64,000 bases of DNA from Cohnella hashimotonis (GTDB taxonomy: Bacteria > Bacillota > Bacilli > Paenibacillales > Paenibacillaceae): assembly GCF_030014955.1 (NCBI RefSeq), contig NZ_JAGRPV010000001.1:1674001-1738000 (forward strand). The letters run 5' to 3'. Position 1 is the stretch's first letter; every line of letters begins with the position of its first letter. Below are positions 1 through 8,108 of the stretch, piece by piece. The translations under genes and the position numbers were made by a program. The notes under the pieces are model-generated. The model was not told the origin of the DNA, ran no database searches, and saw only the letters and a list, made by a program, of their open reading frames with translations.

Positions 1-236
<236 letters not shown>

Positions 237-313
237 GAGAACGCGAAATCGCAGTCTCTGGCGAAATAAACGTACTTTATCCATCACACTACACCTAGGA
301 GGATTCATCCCAT

Positions 314-877
314 ATGACGACCATCGCCAATCCGTATCCGTTCGCCAAAGTCGGCCTTCCCGCCCCAACGTTCAACCTGCTGTCCACGAAAAATCTCGAT
401 TCGCTAGAGGAGAAGGTGTCGCTTGAAGATTATCGCGGCAAATGGCTCGTGTTCTTCTTCTGGCCGTTCGACTTCACCTTCGTCTGCCCGACCGAGATTC
501 GCGGCTTCAGCGACAGCTACGACGAATTCAAAGCGCTGAATTGCGAGGTGCTGGGCGCGTCGGTGGACAGTATCTATACGCACAAAGCCTGGATCGATAC
601 GCCGGTCGACCAGAACGGCATCGGCGCGATCAAGTTCCCGATCGTGTCCGACTTCACCAAGGAAACGGCGCATGCCTACGGCATTCTCGACGATGCGTCC
701 GGCGCCGCCCACCGCGGTCTCTTCATCGTCGATCCCGAAGGCGTGCTGCGTTACCAGGTCGTGACCGACATGAACGTCGGCCGCAGCGTGGACGAGACGC
801 TTCGCATCTTGCAGGCGCTCCAATCCGGCGGCCTGTGTCCGGTGAACTGGAAGCCGGGGCAAAAGACGCTTGGCTGA
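314..877 (+). CDS. 2-Cys peroxiredoxin (AhpC/TSA family)
   Basis: This is a 187-residue thiol peroxidase that reduces hydrogen peroxide and organic hydroperoxides in the cytoplasm. The peroxidatic cysteine is C58 in FTFVCPTE and the resolving cysteine is C175 in GGLCPVNW near the C-terminus, so it is a typical 2-Cys enzyme. The conserved FFFWPFDF and GLFIVDPEG stretches are present. The ATG is placed by AGGAGG at 297-302, 11 bases upstream. It follows trxB, which may supply reducing power directly or through thioredoxin; no ahpF is seen. It could be called AhpC, but the sequence is equally compatible with other AhpC/Prx1-subfamily members, so I leave the symbol blank. A hairpin follows at 898-926. 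Confidence 0.93.
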   Translation: MTTIANPYPFAKVGLPAPTFNLLSTKNLDSLEEKVSLEDYRGKWLVFFFWPFDFTFVCPTEIRGFSDSYDEFKALNCEVLGASVDSIYTHKAWIDTPVDQNGIGAIKFPIVSDFTKETAHAYGILDDASGAAHRGLFIVDPEGVLRYQVVTDMNVGRSVDETLRILQALQSGGLCPVNWKPGQKTLG

Positions 878-897
878 TACCAAGCTATAACATAATA

Positions 898-926
898 ATG
901 GACCGGAAGCGCGACTTCCGGTCCAT
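898..926 (+). terminator. Hairpin after the peroxiredoxin gene
   Basis: The inverted repeat ATGGACCGGAAG / CTTCCGGTCCAT has a short loop and is followed by a weak T-rich stretch (tttgcccgttt). It probably ends the trxB-peroxiredoxin transcript. The T-tract is poor, so efficiency is uncertain. Confidence 0.55.
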
Positions 927-1045
927 TTGCCCGTTTGCTGCGCCATCGCTTCATCGAGGGGAGTTATGGGGAAAATGGGAAGAGGCTTGCCGACTGTCAC
1001 CGCTTCAATGGAGGCGCAGGCGGCAGCCGAAAGGAGGAAAACGCG

Positions 1046-1792
1046 ATGAACGAGGTCGTCGTAAAGCTCATGCAGCACCGCTCCGTACGATCCTTTGATC
1101 CGGCGCCGATTCCCGAAGCGCATCTGCGCGAGATCGTTGCGGCCGGCCAAATGGCATCGACTTCGAGCAATGTGCAGGCTTACAGCGTCGTCGCGGTCAC
1201 GGACCCGGCGCTTAAGCGGGAATTGTCCGTCCTGACGGGGAATCAGGCTTATGTCGAGACCTGCCCGGCGTTTCTCGTCTGGTGCGCGGATTTGAATCGT
1301 CTCTCCAGCGCCGCAGCGGCGCATATCGAACCGGGCGACGAGACTTATGCGGATTCCGCGGAAAGTTTTATCGTCGCGACGGTGGACGCTTCGCTGGCCG
1401 CGCAGAACGCGGCGGCTGCCGCAGAATCGATGGGCTACGGCATTTGTTATATTGGGGGCATCCGCAACCGAATCGAGGAGGTATCGTCGCTTCTCGGCAT
1501 TCCGAGTCTGGCATACCCGGTGTTCGGCATGTGCGTGGGGCTGCCGGACCAACCTGGTGGACAGCGCCCGCGCCTGCCCGTCGAAGCGGTGCTTCACTGG
1601 AATCGGTATAACGCTGAACAAGGGCTCGGCCCCGTCGGCGAGTACGACGAAACGATGACCCGATATTTGCAGATGAGAACGGAAGGCCGTAAAAGTACGC
1701 CGTGGACGAAAATCATGGCGGAATGGCTGACGAGGCCTAATCGCCTGGAAATGATGGAATACTTAAAGAAGCGGGGCTTCCTGCGGCGCTGA
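1046..1792 (+). CDS. NADPH-dependent oxidoreductase, nitroreductase family (NfsA/Frp type)
   Basis: This 248-residue FMN flavoprotein of the NfsA/FRP branch uses NAD(P)H to reduce nitroaromatics, quinones or FMN in the cytoplasm. Family signatures are the N-terminal HRSVRSFDP, the FMN-contacting ASTSSNVQAYS, GYGICYIGGIRN in the middle and PVFGMCVGLP. Length is normal for the family (about 240-250). The open frame extends upstream to 935, but AAGGAGG at 1031-1037 sits nine bases before ATG 1046 and the product MNEVVVKLMQHRSVR matches the family start. A weak GCGG/CCGC hairpin with six Ts follows the stop (about 1782-1811). The physiological substrate cannot be told from sequence. Confidence 0.9.
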   Translation: MNEVVVKLMQHRSVRSFDPAPIPEAHLREIVAAGQMASTSSNVQAYSVVAVTDPALKRELSVLTGNQAYVETCPAFLVWCADLNRLSSAAAAHIEPGDETYADSAESFIVATVDASLAAQNAAAAAESMGYGICYIGGIRNRIEEVSSLLGIPSLAYPVFGMCVGLPDQPGGQRPRLPVEAVLHWNRYNAEQGLGPVGEYDETMTRYLQMRTEGRKSTPWTKIMAEWLTRPNRLEMMEYLKKRGFLRR

Positions 1793-1826
1793 ATCCGCGT
1801 CTTTTTTGTGACAGCGTGCATCGCGC

Positions 1827-1856
1827 TTGAGATCGCGTCGTTCATTGTCCTATACT
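1827..1856 (+). promoter_or_regulatory. Sigma-A-type promoter for the lipoprotein gene
   Basis: TTGAGA at 1827-1832 and TATACT at 1851-1856 are separated by 18 bases, upstream of the AAGGAGG at 1897-1903. Confidence 0.6.
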
Positions 1857-1915
1857 ACTATCTATTGCGACATACCGGCTTAAAACGAGCCGCTTGAAGG
1901 AGGATGGACGCGATT

Positions 1916-2554
1916 TTGAGCCCAACATGGAAAGGGGCGGCAGCGGCACTGCTGGCGATGACGCTGCTCGCAGGATGCGGGGCGGGACGGTCGGATTCGA
2001 ACGGAGAATCGGCGTCTCCGACCGCATCGTCCGCGACCGCTTCGGCGACGGCATCGTCCTCGGCTGACCGGGCACTGCCGGCCGACGGGGAGGCGAAGAC
2101 CTACCGTTTCGACCTCAAGTCAACGTCGGTCGAGCCGCTGCCCAAGTGGGCCGGCCAAGTCGACATGACCAAGAAGGATCCGTTGTACGTATCCGGTACC
2201 GACCTCGAAGGCGCGCTTACAATCAATCTGAAGCTGTCGCGCAAAGGCAATTACTTGATCGCCGGCGGCGAGGGCGTGCTGTGGAACGGGCAGCGCTCCG
2301 TCAAGTTCGCCATGCCGGACAATTCCACGCTGCTCGAGAAGCCGCTGAGCGCTGACGGCACCCTTGTATACGGAGGCCTCCAGGCGCGTTCGGATGAGAT
2401 CGACCGGGACTTTTCCTTCGACCTGCGTCTCGTTCCGGAAGCGGGCGAGCTCGAGCTGCGGCTGCCGAACAAGGACGGTCTTATCCGCTTCGGACAGAGT
2501 GCGGTGCTCGAACGGCACGAGGAAGAGGTCGCCCAGGTCGTCTCGGCACCCTGA
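1916..2554 (+). CDS. Lipoprotein of unknown function
   Basis: A secreted lipoprotein of about 212 residues. The N-terminus has a hydrophobic stretch ending in the lipobox LLAGC (cysteine about residue 21 from the chosen start), followed by a Ser/Thr/Ala-rich low-complexity linker of about 35 residues and then a globular domain. I do not recognise the domain. Start choice: an ATG at 1904 directly abuts AAGGAGG (1897-1903) with zero spacing and could not be used efficiently; the in-frame TTG at 1916 lies 12 bases downstream and gives a better signal peptide. It has its own promoter and a strong terminator, so it appears monocistronic. Confidence 0.75.
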   Translation: MSPTWKGAAAALLAMTLLAGCGAGRSDSNGESASPTASSATASATASSSADRALPADGEAKTYRFDLKSTSVEPLPKWAGQVDMTKKDPLYVSGTDLEGALTINLKLSRKGNYLIAGGEGVLWNGQRSVKFAMPDNSTLLEKPLSADGTLVYGGLQARSDEIDRDFSFDLRLVPEAGELELRLPNKDGLIRFGQSAVLERHEEEVAQVVSAP

Positions 2555-2560
2555 ATTTCG

Positions 2561-2592
2561 AAGCCCCATCTTCCGGCGGGATGGGGCTTTTG
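2561..2592 (+). terminator. Rho-independent terminator
   Basis: The stem AGCCCCATC / GATGGGGCT is followed by a T-run directly after the lipoprotein stop codon. Confidence 0.85.
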
Positions 2593-2605
2593 GCGATGAC
2601 GAAGC

Positions 2606-2635
2606 TTGACGCCCGAGGAACGCTGCACGTATAAT
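2606..2635 (+). promoter_or_regulatory. Sigma-A promoter of the FMN reductase gene
   Basis: TTGACG (2606-2611), an 18-base spacer and a perfect TATAAT (2630-2635). A short palindrome TCCGAT-N7-ATCGGA at 2645-2663 lies at the expected transcription start and may be an operator. Confidence 0.75.
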
Positions 2636-2687
2636 TAATTAAAATCCGATTGACAATATCGGAATAAGGAAAAAGGTGTGAGCATTC

Positions 2688-3239
2688 ATGTCCAAGATCG
2701 TCATTTTGCAAGGCAGCCCGACAGCTAAATCCCGATTGAACGGCGTGCTGGATCGCGTGCGCAGCCAGATCGAAGAGAGCGGCGCCGAAGTGTCTGTGAT
2801 CAACGTTCGCGATTTGCCCGCGGAGGACCTGCTCCATGCCCGGTTCGACAGCCAGGCAATCGCGGAGGCCAACGCGCTGGTAGCGGACGCGGACGCCGTC
2901 GTCATCGCTTCTCCCGTATACAAGGCATCCTTCACCGGGATTCTGAAGGCTTACCTCGACCTGCTGCCGCAGAAGGGTCTGGAAAATAAAATCGTGCTGC
3001 CGCTCGTCGTCGGCGGAACGATCGCGCATTTGCTGGCGATCGACTACGCTTTCAAGCCGGTCCTGTCCGTACTTGGCGCCCGCAACATCCTGACCGGCGT
3101 CTTCGTGCTGGATACGCAGGTGACCTGGGGCGACGACGGCCAAGCGCGGATCGAAGAGGATATCGCAGGCCGCATCGATGCGGCGACTTCGCTGCTCGTG
3201 CAGGAAGCGCGCTGGCAAACCTCGCGGGCGCAGGGCTAA
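2688..3239 (+). CDS. NADPH-dependent FMN reductase, SsuE-like
   Basis: This 183-residue flavodoxin-fold protein reduces FMN with NADPH. Sequence signs are the phosphate-binding GSPTAKSRLNGVLDRV at the N-terminus and the FMN-contacting SPVYKASFTGILKAYLDLLP in the middle, both hallmarks of the SsuE branch. In the known family SsuE feeds reduced flavin to alkanesulfonate monooxygenases during sulfur limitation. No ssuD, ssuA or ssuC is next to it here, so the partner is unknown; the flavoprotein at 26.6 kb is one speculative client. It has its own promoter and terminator, with a palindrome near the transcription start that suggests repression. Confidence 0.85.
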   Translation: MSKIVILQGSPTAKSRLNGVLDRVRSQIEESGAEVSVINVRDLPAEDLLHARFDSQAIAEANALVADADAVVIASPVYKASFTGILKAYLDLLPQKGLENKIVLPLVVGGTIAHLLAIDYAFKPVLSVLGARNILTGVFVLDTQVTWGDDGQARIEEDIAGRIDAATSLLVQEARWQTSRAQG

Positions 3240-3284
3240 ACGGATCGGCAGCCTCTTTTCTCAACATCAGATGCAACCATAAAT

Positions 3285-3326
3285 GCAACCGATCCGCGGC
3301 GATTGAGCCCGGTCGGTTGCGTTTTT
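3285..3326 (+). terminator. Rho-independent terminator
   Basis: The perfect stem GCAACCGA (3285-3292) / TCGGTTGC (3313-3320) is followed by GTTTTTG. Confidence 0.85.
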
Positions 3327-3346
3327 GTTAAATAATAAGCAAAAGC

Positions 3347-3374
3347 TTGTGGACGACCGCCCTTTCGTTATAAA
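3347..3374 (+). promoter_or_regulatory. Possible sigma-A promoter of the aldolase-like gene
   Basis: TTGTGG (3347-3352), a 16-base spacer and TATAAA (3369-3374), about 90 bases before the start codon. Confidence 0.5.
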
Positions 3375-3461
3375 ATTGATGTCATGTTGTGTCTTGCGGG
3401 GATATGTTGAGGATACGAACGAAAGTCGTTAGCGATAAGGCAGCCAAAAGGAGAAGGTATC

Positions 3462-4433
3462 ATGATGACCATTCACAGCAAAACGAGCCATTGCAAAATC
3501 GTCGATTGTACGGTACGCGACGGCGGACTCGTCAACAATTGGGATTTCAGCGTTGAATTCGTGCAGGATCTGTACCAGAGCCTGAACGAGTCCGGCGTCG
3601 AATATATGGAGATCGGCTACAAAAATTCGCCGCGCCTCCTGAAGGGCGCCGACCAAGCGGGACCTTGGCGTTTCCTGGACGACGACTTCCTGCGCAAGGT
3701 CATTCCGCACAAGCTGAATACGAAGCTGTCCGCGCTGGTGGACGTCGGCCGCGTCGACGAGAACGATATTTTGCCGCGGAGCGAGTCGCTGCTGGATCTG
3801 ATCCGCGTCGCCACCTACGCGCGCGATACGGAGAAGGCGATCGAGCTCGGCACGCTGTTCCACGAGCGCGGCTACGAGACGACGATCAACATCATGGCGC
3901 TGTCCAACGTGATGGACAACGAACTGAACGAAGCGCTGGCTATGATCGGCGACAGCCCGATCGACGTCGTCTACATCGTCGACTCGTACGGCAGCCTCGA
4001 TCCGGACGACATGCGTTTTCTGGTGGAGAAATTCAAGCGTACGCTGAAGCACAAGCGTCTTGGCGTGCACACGCACAACAACATGCAGCTGGCGTTCGCC
4101 AACACGCTGGCCGCCGCCGACCTCGGCGTCGAGCTGCTTGACGCATCCGTCTACGGCATGGGCCGCGCAGCCGGCAACACGCCGACCGAGCTGCTGCTCG
4201 CCAAGCTCACCAATCCGAGCTACAGCCTGCGTCCCGTGCTGGGCATGATCGAGCGCCATATGCTGAAGCTGCGGGAAAAAGAGGAGTGGGGCTACCTCAT
4301 TCCGGATATGATCACCGGTACGCTCGACGAGCATCCGCGTTCGGCTATGGGCTGGCGCGCTTCGGCGGAGCGCGACCGCTTCACGGATTTCTACGACAAG
4401 ATGACGACGCCCGAGATTTTCCCCGGCAAATAA
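3462..4433 (+). CDS. DRE-TIM metallolyase / aldolase catalytic-domain protein
   Basis: A 323-residue TIM-barrel protein of the HMG-CoA lyase / 4-hydroxy-2-oxovalerate aldolase superfamily. The metal- and substrate-binding DRE motif appears as DCTVRDGG (about residues 15-22) and the second metal-binding motif as GVHTHNN (about 201-207), followed by DASVYGMGRAAGNTPTE, which is typical of the aldolase branch. These enzymes form or break C-C bonds through an enolate on a divalent metal. No acyl-CoA-dependent dehydrogenase partner (as in meta-cleavage pathways) is adjacent, so the substrate is unknown. A good AAGGAGAAGG precedes the tandem ATGATG start; either ATG could be used. Confidence 0.82.
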   Translation: MMTIHSKTSHCKIVDCTVRDGGLVNNWDFSVEFVQDLYQSLNESGVEYMEIGYKNSPRLLKGADQAGPWRFLDDDFLRKVIPHKLNTKLSALVDVGRVDENDILPRSESLLDLIRVATYARDTEKAIELGTLFHERGYETTINIMALSNVMDNELNEALAMIGDSPIDVVYIVDSYGSLDPDDMRFLVEKFKRTLKHKRLGVHTHNNMQLAFANTLAAADLGVELLDASVYGMGRAAGNTPTELLLAKLTNPSYSLRPVLGMIERHMLKLREKEEWGYLIPDMITGTLDEHPRSAMGWRASAERDRFTDFYDKMTTPEIFPGK

Positions 4434-4448
4434 AGTCGAAACGGCTCG

Positions 4449-4485
4449 AAAAAGGGACGAAGCAGCGCAGTCTGCTTCGTCCCTT
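4449..4485 (-). terminator. Rho-independent terminator for the minus-strand gene (possibly bidirectional)
   Basis: A perfect 14-bp stem, AAGGGACGAAGCAG (4452-4465) / CTGCTTCGTCCCTT (4472-4485). The A-run at 4449-4453 becomes the U-tract on the minus strand. It sits between two convergent genes. Confidence 0.8.
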
Positions 4486-4489
4486 CGCG

Positions 4490-4795
4490 TTAATGGTAGC
4501 CGCCGAGCTCGCCTTGGCCGCGGACGGCGGCGGCATGCTTTTGGGGGTTGGGGTGGAAGAAGGCGTCGCCGCTCAGCGACTTGCCGCCAACCGTAACCGC
4601 TTGGACGGATACGGCGATGTCGAGCGATTCGGCGAACCGCCGAAGGAGCGCCTCCTGCTGCATGCCGTCCAGCTCGATGTACCAGGAAAAGGTGCCGTAA
4701 TGCTGAATGACGAACAACCTCGCTCGCTCGAAGGCGACCTGCCACTCTTCGTCGCCTTGCCGGACGAGCAGGGACGCAAGTTCAAAGGTTTCCAT
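4490..4795 (-). CDS. Hypothetical protein, 101 residues
   Basis: A small, probably cytoplasmic protein starting METFELASLLVRQ. It has no signal peptide, membrane span or recognisable motif; the C-terminal third contains a short basic/His-containing tail. The open frame continues upstream to 5083, but the sequence before METFEL is Arg/Ser-rich and unlike a real protein, and GGAG lies about 11 bases before the ATG at 4795. A perfect terminator follows the stop, which supports it as a real gene. I cannot assign a function. Confidence 0.6.
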   Translation of the reverse strand: METFELASLLVRQGDEEWQVAFERARLFVIQHYGTFSWYIELDGMQQEALLRRFAESLDIAVSVQAVTVGGKSLSGDAFFHPNPQKHAAAVRGQGELGGYH

Positions 4796-4841
4796 ATTCG
4801 CATAATCTCCAGTCGTTAAAGGGAATGCCGATCCGATAGAA

Positions 4842-4870
4842 TTGGCGTGACGGACGCGGCGGGCTATGAT
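4842..4870 (+). promoter_or_regulatory. Sigma-A promoter of the cyclotransferase gene
   Basis: TTGGCG (4842-4847), a 17-base spacer and TATGAT (4865-4870). Confidence 0.6.
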
Positions 4871-4954
4871 AGGGATAAGAAGCCGTCGCGTAGTCGATGC
4901 ATTCATTGTAGCCGTTCGCAGGGCGGGCGCGCAACGCGGGAAGGAGCGGAGAGC

Positions 4955-5374
4955 ATGCCGGGGATGGGAAAAGAAGAGGGGCTGCATGCGATATTTGTCT
5001 ATGGATCGCTGCTGCCGGGGCTGGAGAACGCAAGCCTGCTTTGGCCCTTCGCCAGGTCCGATCCGCAGCGGGGATCGGTTCACGGAAGACTCGTGATTGC
5101 GGACGGTTATCCGGCATTGATCCTGCCTCCGCCCGGCACGACATCCGCAAGGCGCGTACGCGGCTTATGGACGCTTGTAGACCGGGAGACGCTGAGTCGG
5201 CTCGACCGGCTGGAAGAATACTTCGGCCCGGAGGAGGCGAACGACTATGAACGCGTCTGGGTGCGCGACGCCGCTCGCGACGAGCTGGCAGGCTGGGTCT
5301 ACGTCTGGCCGGACGACCGTGGACGGGCCGATGCCCTGGTCGAATGGTGGCCTGACGCGCAGTTAGGTTTTTGA
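4955..5374 (+). CDS. Gamma-glutamylcyclotransferase-like (AIG2/GGCT fold) protein
   Basis: A 139-residue cytoplasmic protein. The family signature FVYGSLLPG appears near the N-terminus, followed by the GRLVIADGYPALI strand-loop and the late DRLEEYFGPEE segment, where the family carries its catalytic glutamate. Known members cleave gamma-glutamyl amine bonds to give 5-oxoproline; bacterial homologues are mostly uncharacterised. The start at 4955 is chosen because AAGGAG (4941-4946) lies eight bases upstream and the family begins here; the open frame runs back to 4847 but overlaps the promoter. It is probably monocistronic. Confidence 0.8.
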   Translation: MPGMGKEEGLHAIFVYGSLLPGLENASLLWPFARSDPQRGSVHGRLVIADGYPALILPPPGTTSARRVRGLWTLVDRETLSRLDRLEEYFGPEEANDYERVWVRDAARDELAGWVYVWPDDRGRADALVEWWPDAQLGF

Positions 5375-5498
5375 CGCGCGATTCGTAGCGGCATATGCGT
5401 CCAAGATGGCCCCTTCGCGTCATGCGGACAGGCAGCGACATCGCTTATACTGGTAGTTACGAATTTTACGGACCGATGGAAGGCGGTAATGCGGCGAT

Positions 5499-7193
5499 AT
5501 GAGAAAAATCGAAATGGCCGGAACGGGCAGCGACAGATCGCGGACCCTATTCTCGCCGGCGGTTCGGCGGATGGGCATGCTGGCGCTATGGCTCGTCCTG
5601 ATCGCTTCTTTGGCAGCGGTCTTCGCGCCGGCGGCGGCAGCGCATGCGATCTTGGAGAAGGCTGCGCCCGCGCAGGACGCACAGCTCGCAGACAGTCCCG
5701 GCGCTGTCGAACTGACGTTCAACGAACGGCTCGACGGCGGTGCGTCCGCGCGCGTCTCCGTCTTGAACAGCGACTCCAAGACCGTGGCCGCCGGCAAGCC
5801 GGAGCGAACCTCCCAAGGGAAGGGCATTCGTCTTGCGCTGCCCAAGCTGGGCGAGGGTCATTATACGGTGACTTATTCGGTTATCTCGGCAGACGGACAT
5901 CCGGTCGAGGGCGCATACGTATTCACCGTGGGTAACCCTCCTCCGCTGACAGACGCCGCCGAGCTCGATCCGCATGCCCAGCTGGGACATAACGCCCACA
6001 ATCATGGCGGCGAACAGGACCTGACGACGACCCGCTTTATTTTTTATGCCAGCCGAGTACTGTATTTCGCTTCCGTGCTGGTGCTGTCAGGGTTGCTGTT
6101 ATGGGGGCTGCGACGCAAGTCGTCTGCCGCGGAGCAAACGTCCCGGGAGACCTGGATCGGCTGGACGGCACAGTTCGGCGCGCTTGCGACGCTAGTGTAC
6201 GTCGTTCTGCAGATGTCGAACCTGACGGAGGGCGAGCCGTTCTCCGAATGGGGGCGCATCTTGACCGATACGACGGTCGGACGCCTCTATGCCGCGCAGC
6301 TCGTGCTTGCGTTTGCCGCGCTGCTGCTTCGCGGGGTGGGCACTTACGTCAGGCTGGTCTGGGTGCTGCTCGCGCTTGCGACGGAGGCTTGGAACGGACA
6401 TGCCGCTGCGTTCGCGCCGGAAGCCTACACGCTGGCGCTCGATTTCGTTCATCTGCTGGCTGCGGCCGTCTGGTCGGGCGGGCTGGTGCTTCTCGCCGCC
6501 GTGTGGCATCGCGAGAGACCGGAGGCGGGCAGGTTCGCGATCGACTTTTCCAAATGGGCGCTGCTCTCCTTCCTGCTGCTCGCGCTGACCGGCACGCTCA
6601 GCACGTTGAAGTTTTTGCCCACGCTCTCCTATCTGTTCGAGACGTCCTGGGGTACGTGGCTCCTCATCAAGATCGGCCTGTCGCTGCTGGTCGTCGTCAC
6701 GGCGTTTCTTATCCGCTTGCGTCTGCGAAAGGGCGAGCTGCCTCGCGCCGGGCTGCTTCGCGCGGATCTCGGCCTGCTCGGCGCCATCGTGCTTAGCGTG
6801 GGCGTATTGACTTACCAGAACCCGCTGCCGGCCAACCAGCCGATCTCCTACCACGAGATGGGAAATGACATGCACGTGACGCTTCGCATTACGCCCGGCG
6901 TGCCGGGAGACAATGCGTTTACGCTGAAAATATGGCTGCCGGACAGCGTCGGCGCGCCCAAGAAGGTCGCGCTTCGCCTTCGTCCGCTCGGCAGCGGAGA
7001 CGTCGGATTTATCGACGTGCCGCTCGAAGCCTACGAAGATTCGGAGCTAGACGATTTCCCCGACTTCACCAAGGCGACCTTCCGGTCCAAGGGGCCTTAC
7101 CTGGCGGTGCGGGGACGCTGGGAGGCGCAAATCCGGGTGACGGACAGCACCGATACCGAGATCGTGAAGTCCACGACCTTCCGCATTTATTAA
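5499..7193 (+). CDS. CopC-CopD fusion, copper resistance / import membrane protein (YcnJ-like)
   Basis: A 564-residue membrane protein. Residues about 20-48 form a signal peptide; the mature chain would start HAILEKAAP, giving the N-terminal histidine that CopC domains use to bind Cu(II). The CopC domain runs to about 145 (GHPVEGAYVFTV). A His-rich linker (HAQLGHNAHNHGG) precedes about eight to nine transmembrane helices of the CopD domain (about 165-425), and an extracytoplasmic C-terminal domain (about 430-564) follows. The architecture matches Bacillus YcnJ, which is linked to copper acquisition. The gene is followed 45 bases later by a two-component pair that probably regulates it or responds to its substrate. 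Confidence 0.88.
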   Translation: MRKIEMAGTGSDRSRTLFSPAVRRMGMLALWLVLIASLAAVFAPAAAAHAILEKAAPAQDAQLADSPGAVELTFNERLDGGASARVSVLNSDSKTVAAGKPERTSQGKGIRLALPKLGEGHYTVTYSVISADGHPVEGAYVFTVGNPPPLTDAAELDPHAQLGHNAHNHGGEQDLTTTRFIFYASRVLYFASVLVLSGLLLWGLRRKSSAAEQTSRETWIGWTAQFGALATLVYVVLQMSNLTEGEPFSEWGRILTDTTVGRLYAAQLVLAFAALLLRGVGTYVRLVWVLLALATEAWNGHAAAFAPEAYTLALDFVHLLAAAVWSGGLVLLAAVWHRERPEAGRFAIDFSKWALLSFLLLALTGTLSTLKFLPTLSYLFETSWGTWLLIKIGLSLLVVVTAFLIRLRLRKGELPRAGLLRADLGLLGAIVLSVGVLTYQNPLPANQPISYHEMGNDMHVTLRITPGVPGDNAFTLKIWLPDSVGAPKKVALRLRPLGSGDVGFIDVPLEAYEDSELDDFPDFTKATFRSKGPYLAVRGRWEAQIRVTDSTDTEIVKSTTFRIY

Positions 7194-7238
7194 CGGCTCC
7201 AATCGGTGCCGCAGCCTCTGGGGACGGGAGAGAAGCCG

Positions 7239-8108
7239 ATGAACGACCGCCGCATCAAATGGATGATCCTGCTCATCCCCACGCTGACGATCGGCCTGTG
7301 GGAGTATGTCAGGCATGCCTTCCTGCTGCCGTACATGACGATGGACCTGGGCAATTTTCTGGCGCCCTTCATCGTTCTCGCGGTGACGCTGACGCTCGTG
7401 CGGGGCTTGTTCGCGCGGCTGGAATCGTCCCAGCGGGCGCTCCAGCGCGAACGTTCGCTCAGCGCGGCGCTGGAAGAGCGGGAGCGGCTCGCGGGCGAGC
7501 TTCACGACGGCATCGCGCAGTCGCTGTTCTTGCTGGCGGTCAAGCTGGACAAGCTGGATGCGTCGCCGAACGAGGCGGCACGCGCAGCGACGGCGGGCGA
7601 ACTGAGGGAGACCGTGCGCGACGTGCACGAGGATGTGCGTCAGGCGATCGCAAGGCTTCGTCTGCCTCCAGAAGCGGCCGACCATGCCTGGGTGGAGCCG
7701 CTGCGCGAGCTGCTCGGCGAGACGGCCGCTCTGACCGAGGCGAAGGCGGAATTCCGCTGGGAGATTCCCGAAGATATGCTCGGCGTTAAGGAAAAAGTCG
7801 AGCTGCACGCCTGTCTCCGCGAGGCGCTGGTCAACGTGCGCAAGCATGCCCGCGCGGAGCGCGTATACGTCGTGGGCGAGCGCGACAAGAGCGGCGGCTT
7901 CCGCTGCGCGGTCATCGACGACGGCGTCGGCTTCGCGGGCGATCCGCTGGAGGCGCCGGGCAGATTCGGCCTGCGCATGGTTCGCGAGCGCGCGAGCCGC
8001 ATGGGGTGGACGTTCGGCGCCGAGTGCCGGGACGGTCTGACCGTGATCGAGCTGACCAAAAAAGGAGCGAACGAAAATGGACGGCGGATGGCGCATTCTG
8101 CTCGTTGA
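7239..8108 (+). CDS. Sensor histidine kinase, NarL/LiaS type, with short membrane-embedded sensor
   Basis: A 289-residue kinase. Two hydrophobic segments (about residues 8-25 and 38-57) are joined by a very short loop, so there is almost no extracellular sensor domain, as in intramembrane-sensing kinases. A short coiled coil leads to the HisKA_3 domain with phospho-acceptor H89 in GELHDGIAQS. The ATPase domain shows the N box REALVNVRKHA and the G1 motif DDGVGF. GGGAG precedes the ATG at 7239; a GTG at 7206 is in frame but has no ribosome binding site. Its last 32 bases overlap the response-regulator gene, so the two are co-translated. Signal is unknown; copper or envelope stress is inferred from the neighbouring CopCD gene. 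Confidence 0.88.
   Translation: MNDRRIKWMILLIPTLTIGLWEYVRHAFLLPYMTMDLGNFLAPFIVLAVTLTLVRGLFARLESSQRALQRERSLSAALEERERLAGELHDGIAQSLFLLAVKLDKLDASPNEAARAATAGELRETVRDVHEDVRQAIARLRLPPEAADHAWVEPLRELLGETAALTEAKAEFRWEIPEDMLGVKEKVELHACLREALVNVRKHARAERVYVVGERDKSGGFRCAVIDDGVGFAGDPLEAPGRFGLRMVRERASRMGWTFGAECRDGLTVIELTKKGANENGRRMAHSAR

Noticed and set aside
404..1621. A 405-codon minus-strand frame over the peroxiredoxin and nitroreductase genes
   Set aside because: Spans two recognisable plus-strand genes and their hairpin; no supporting start signal.
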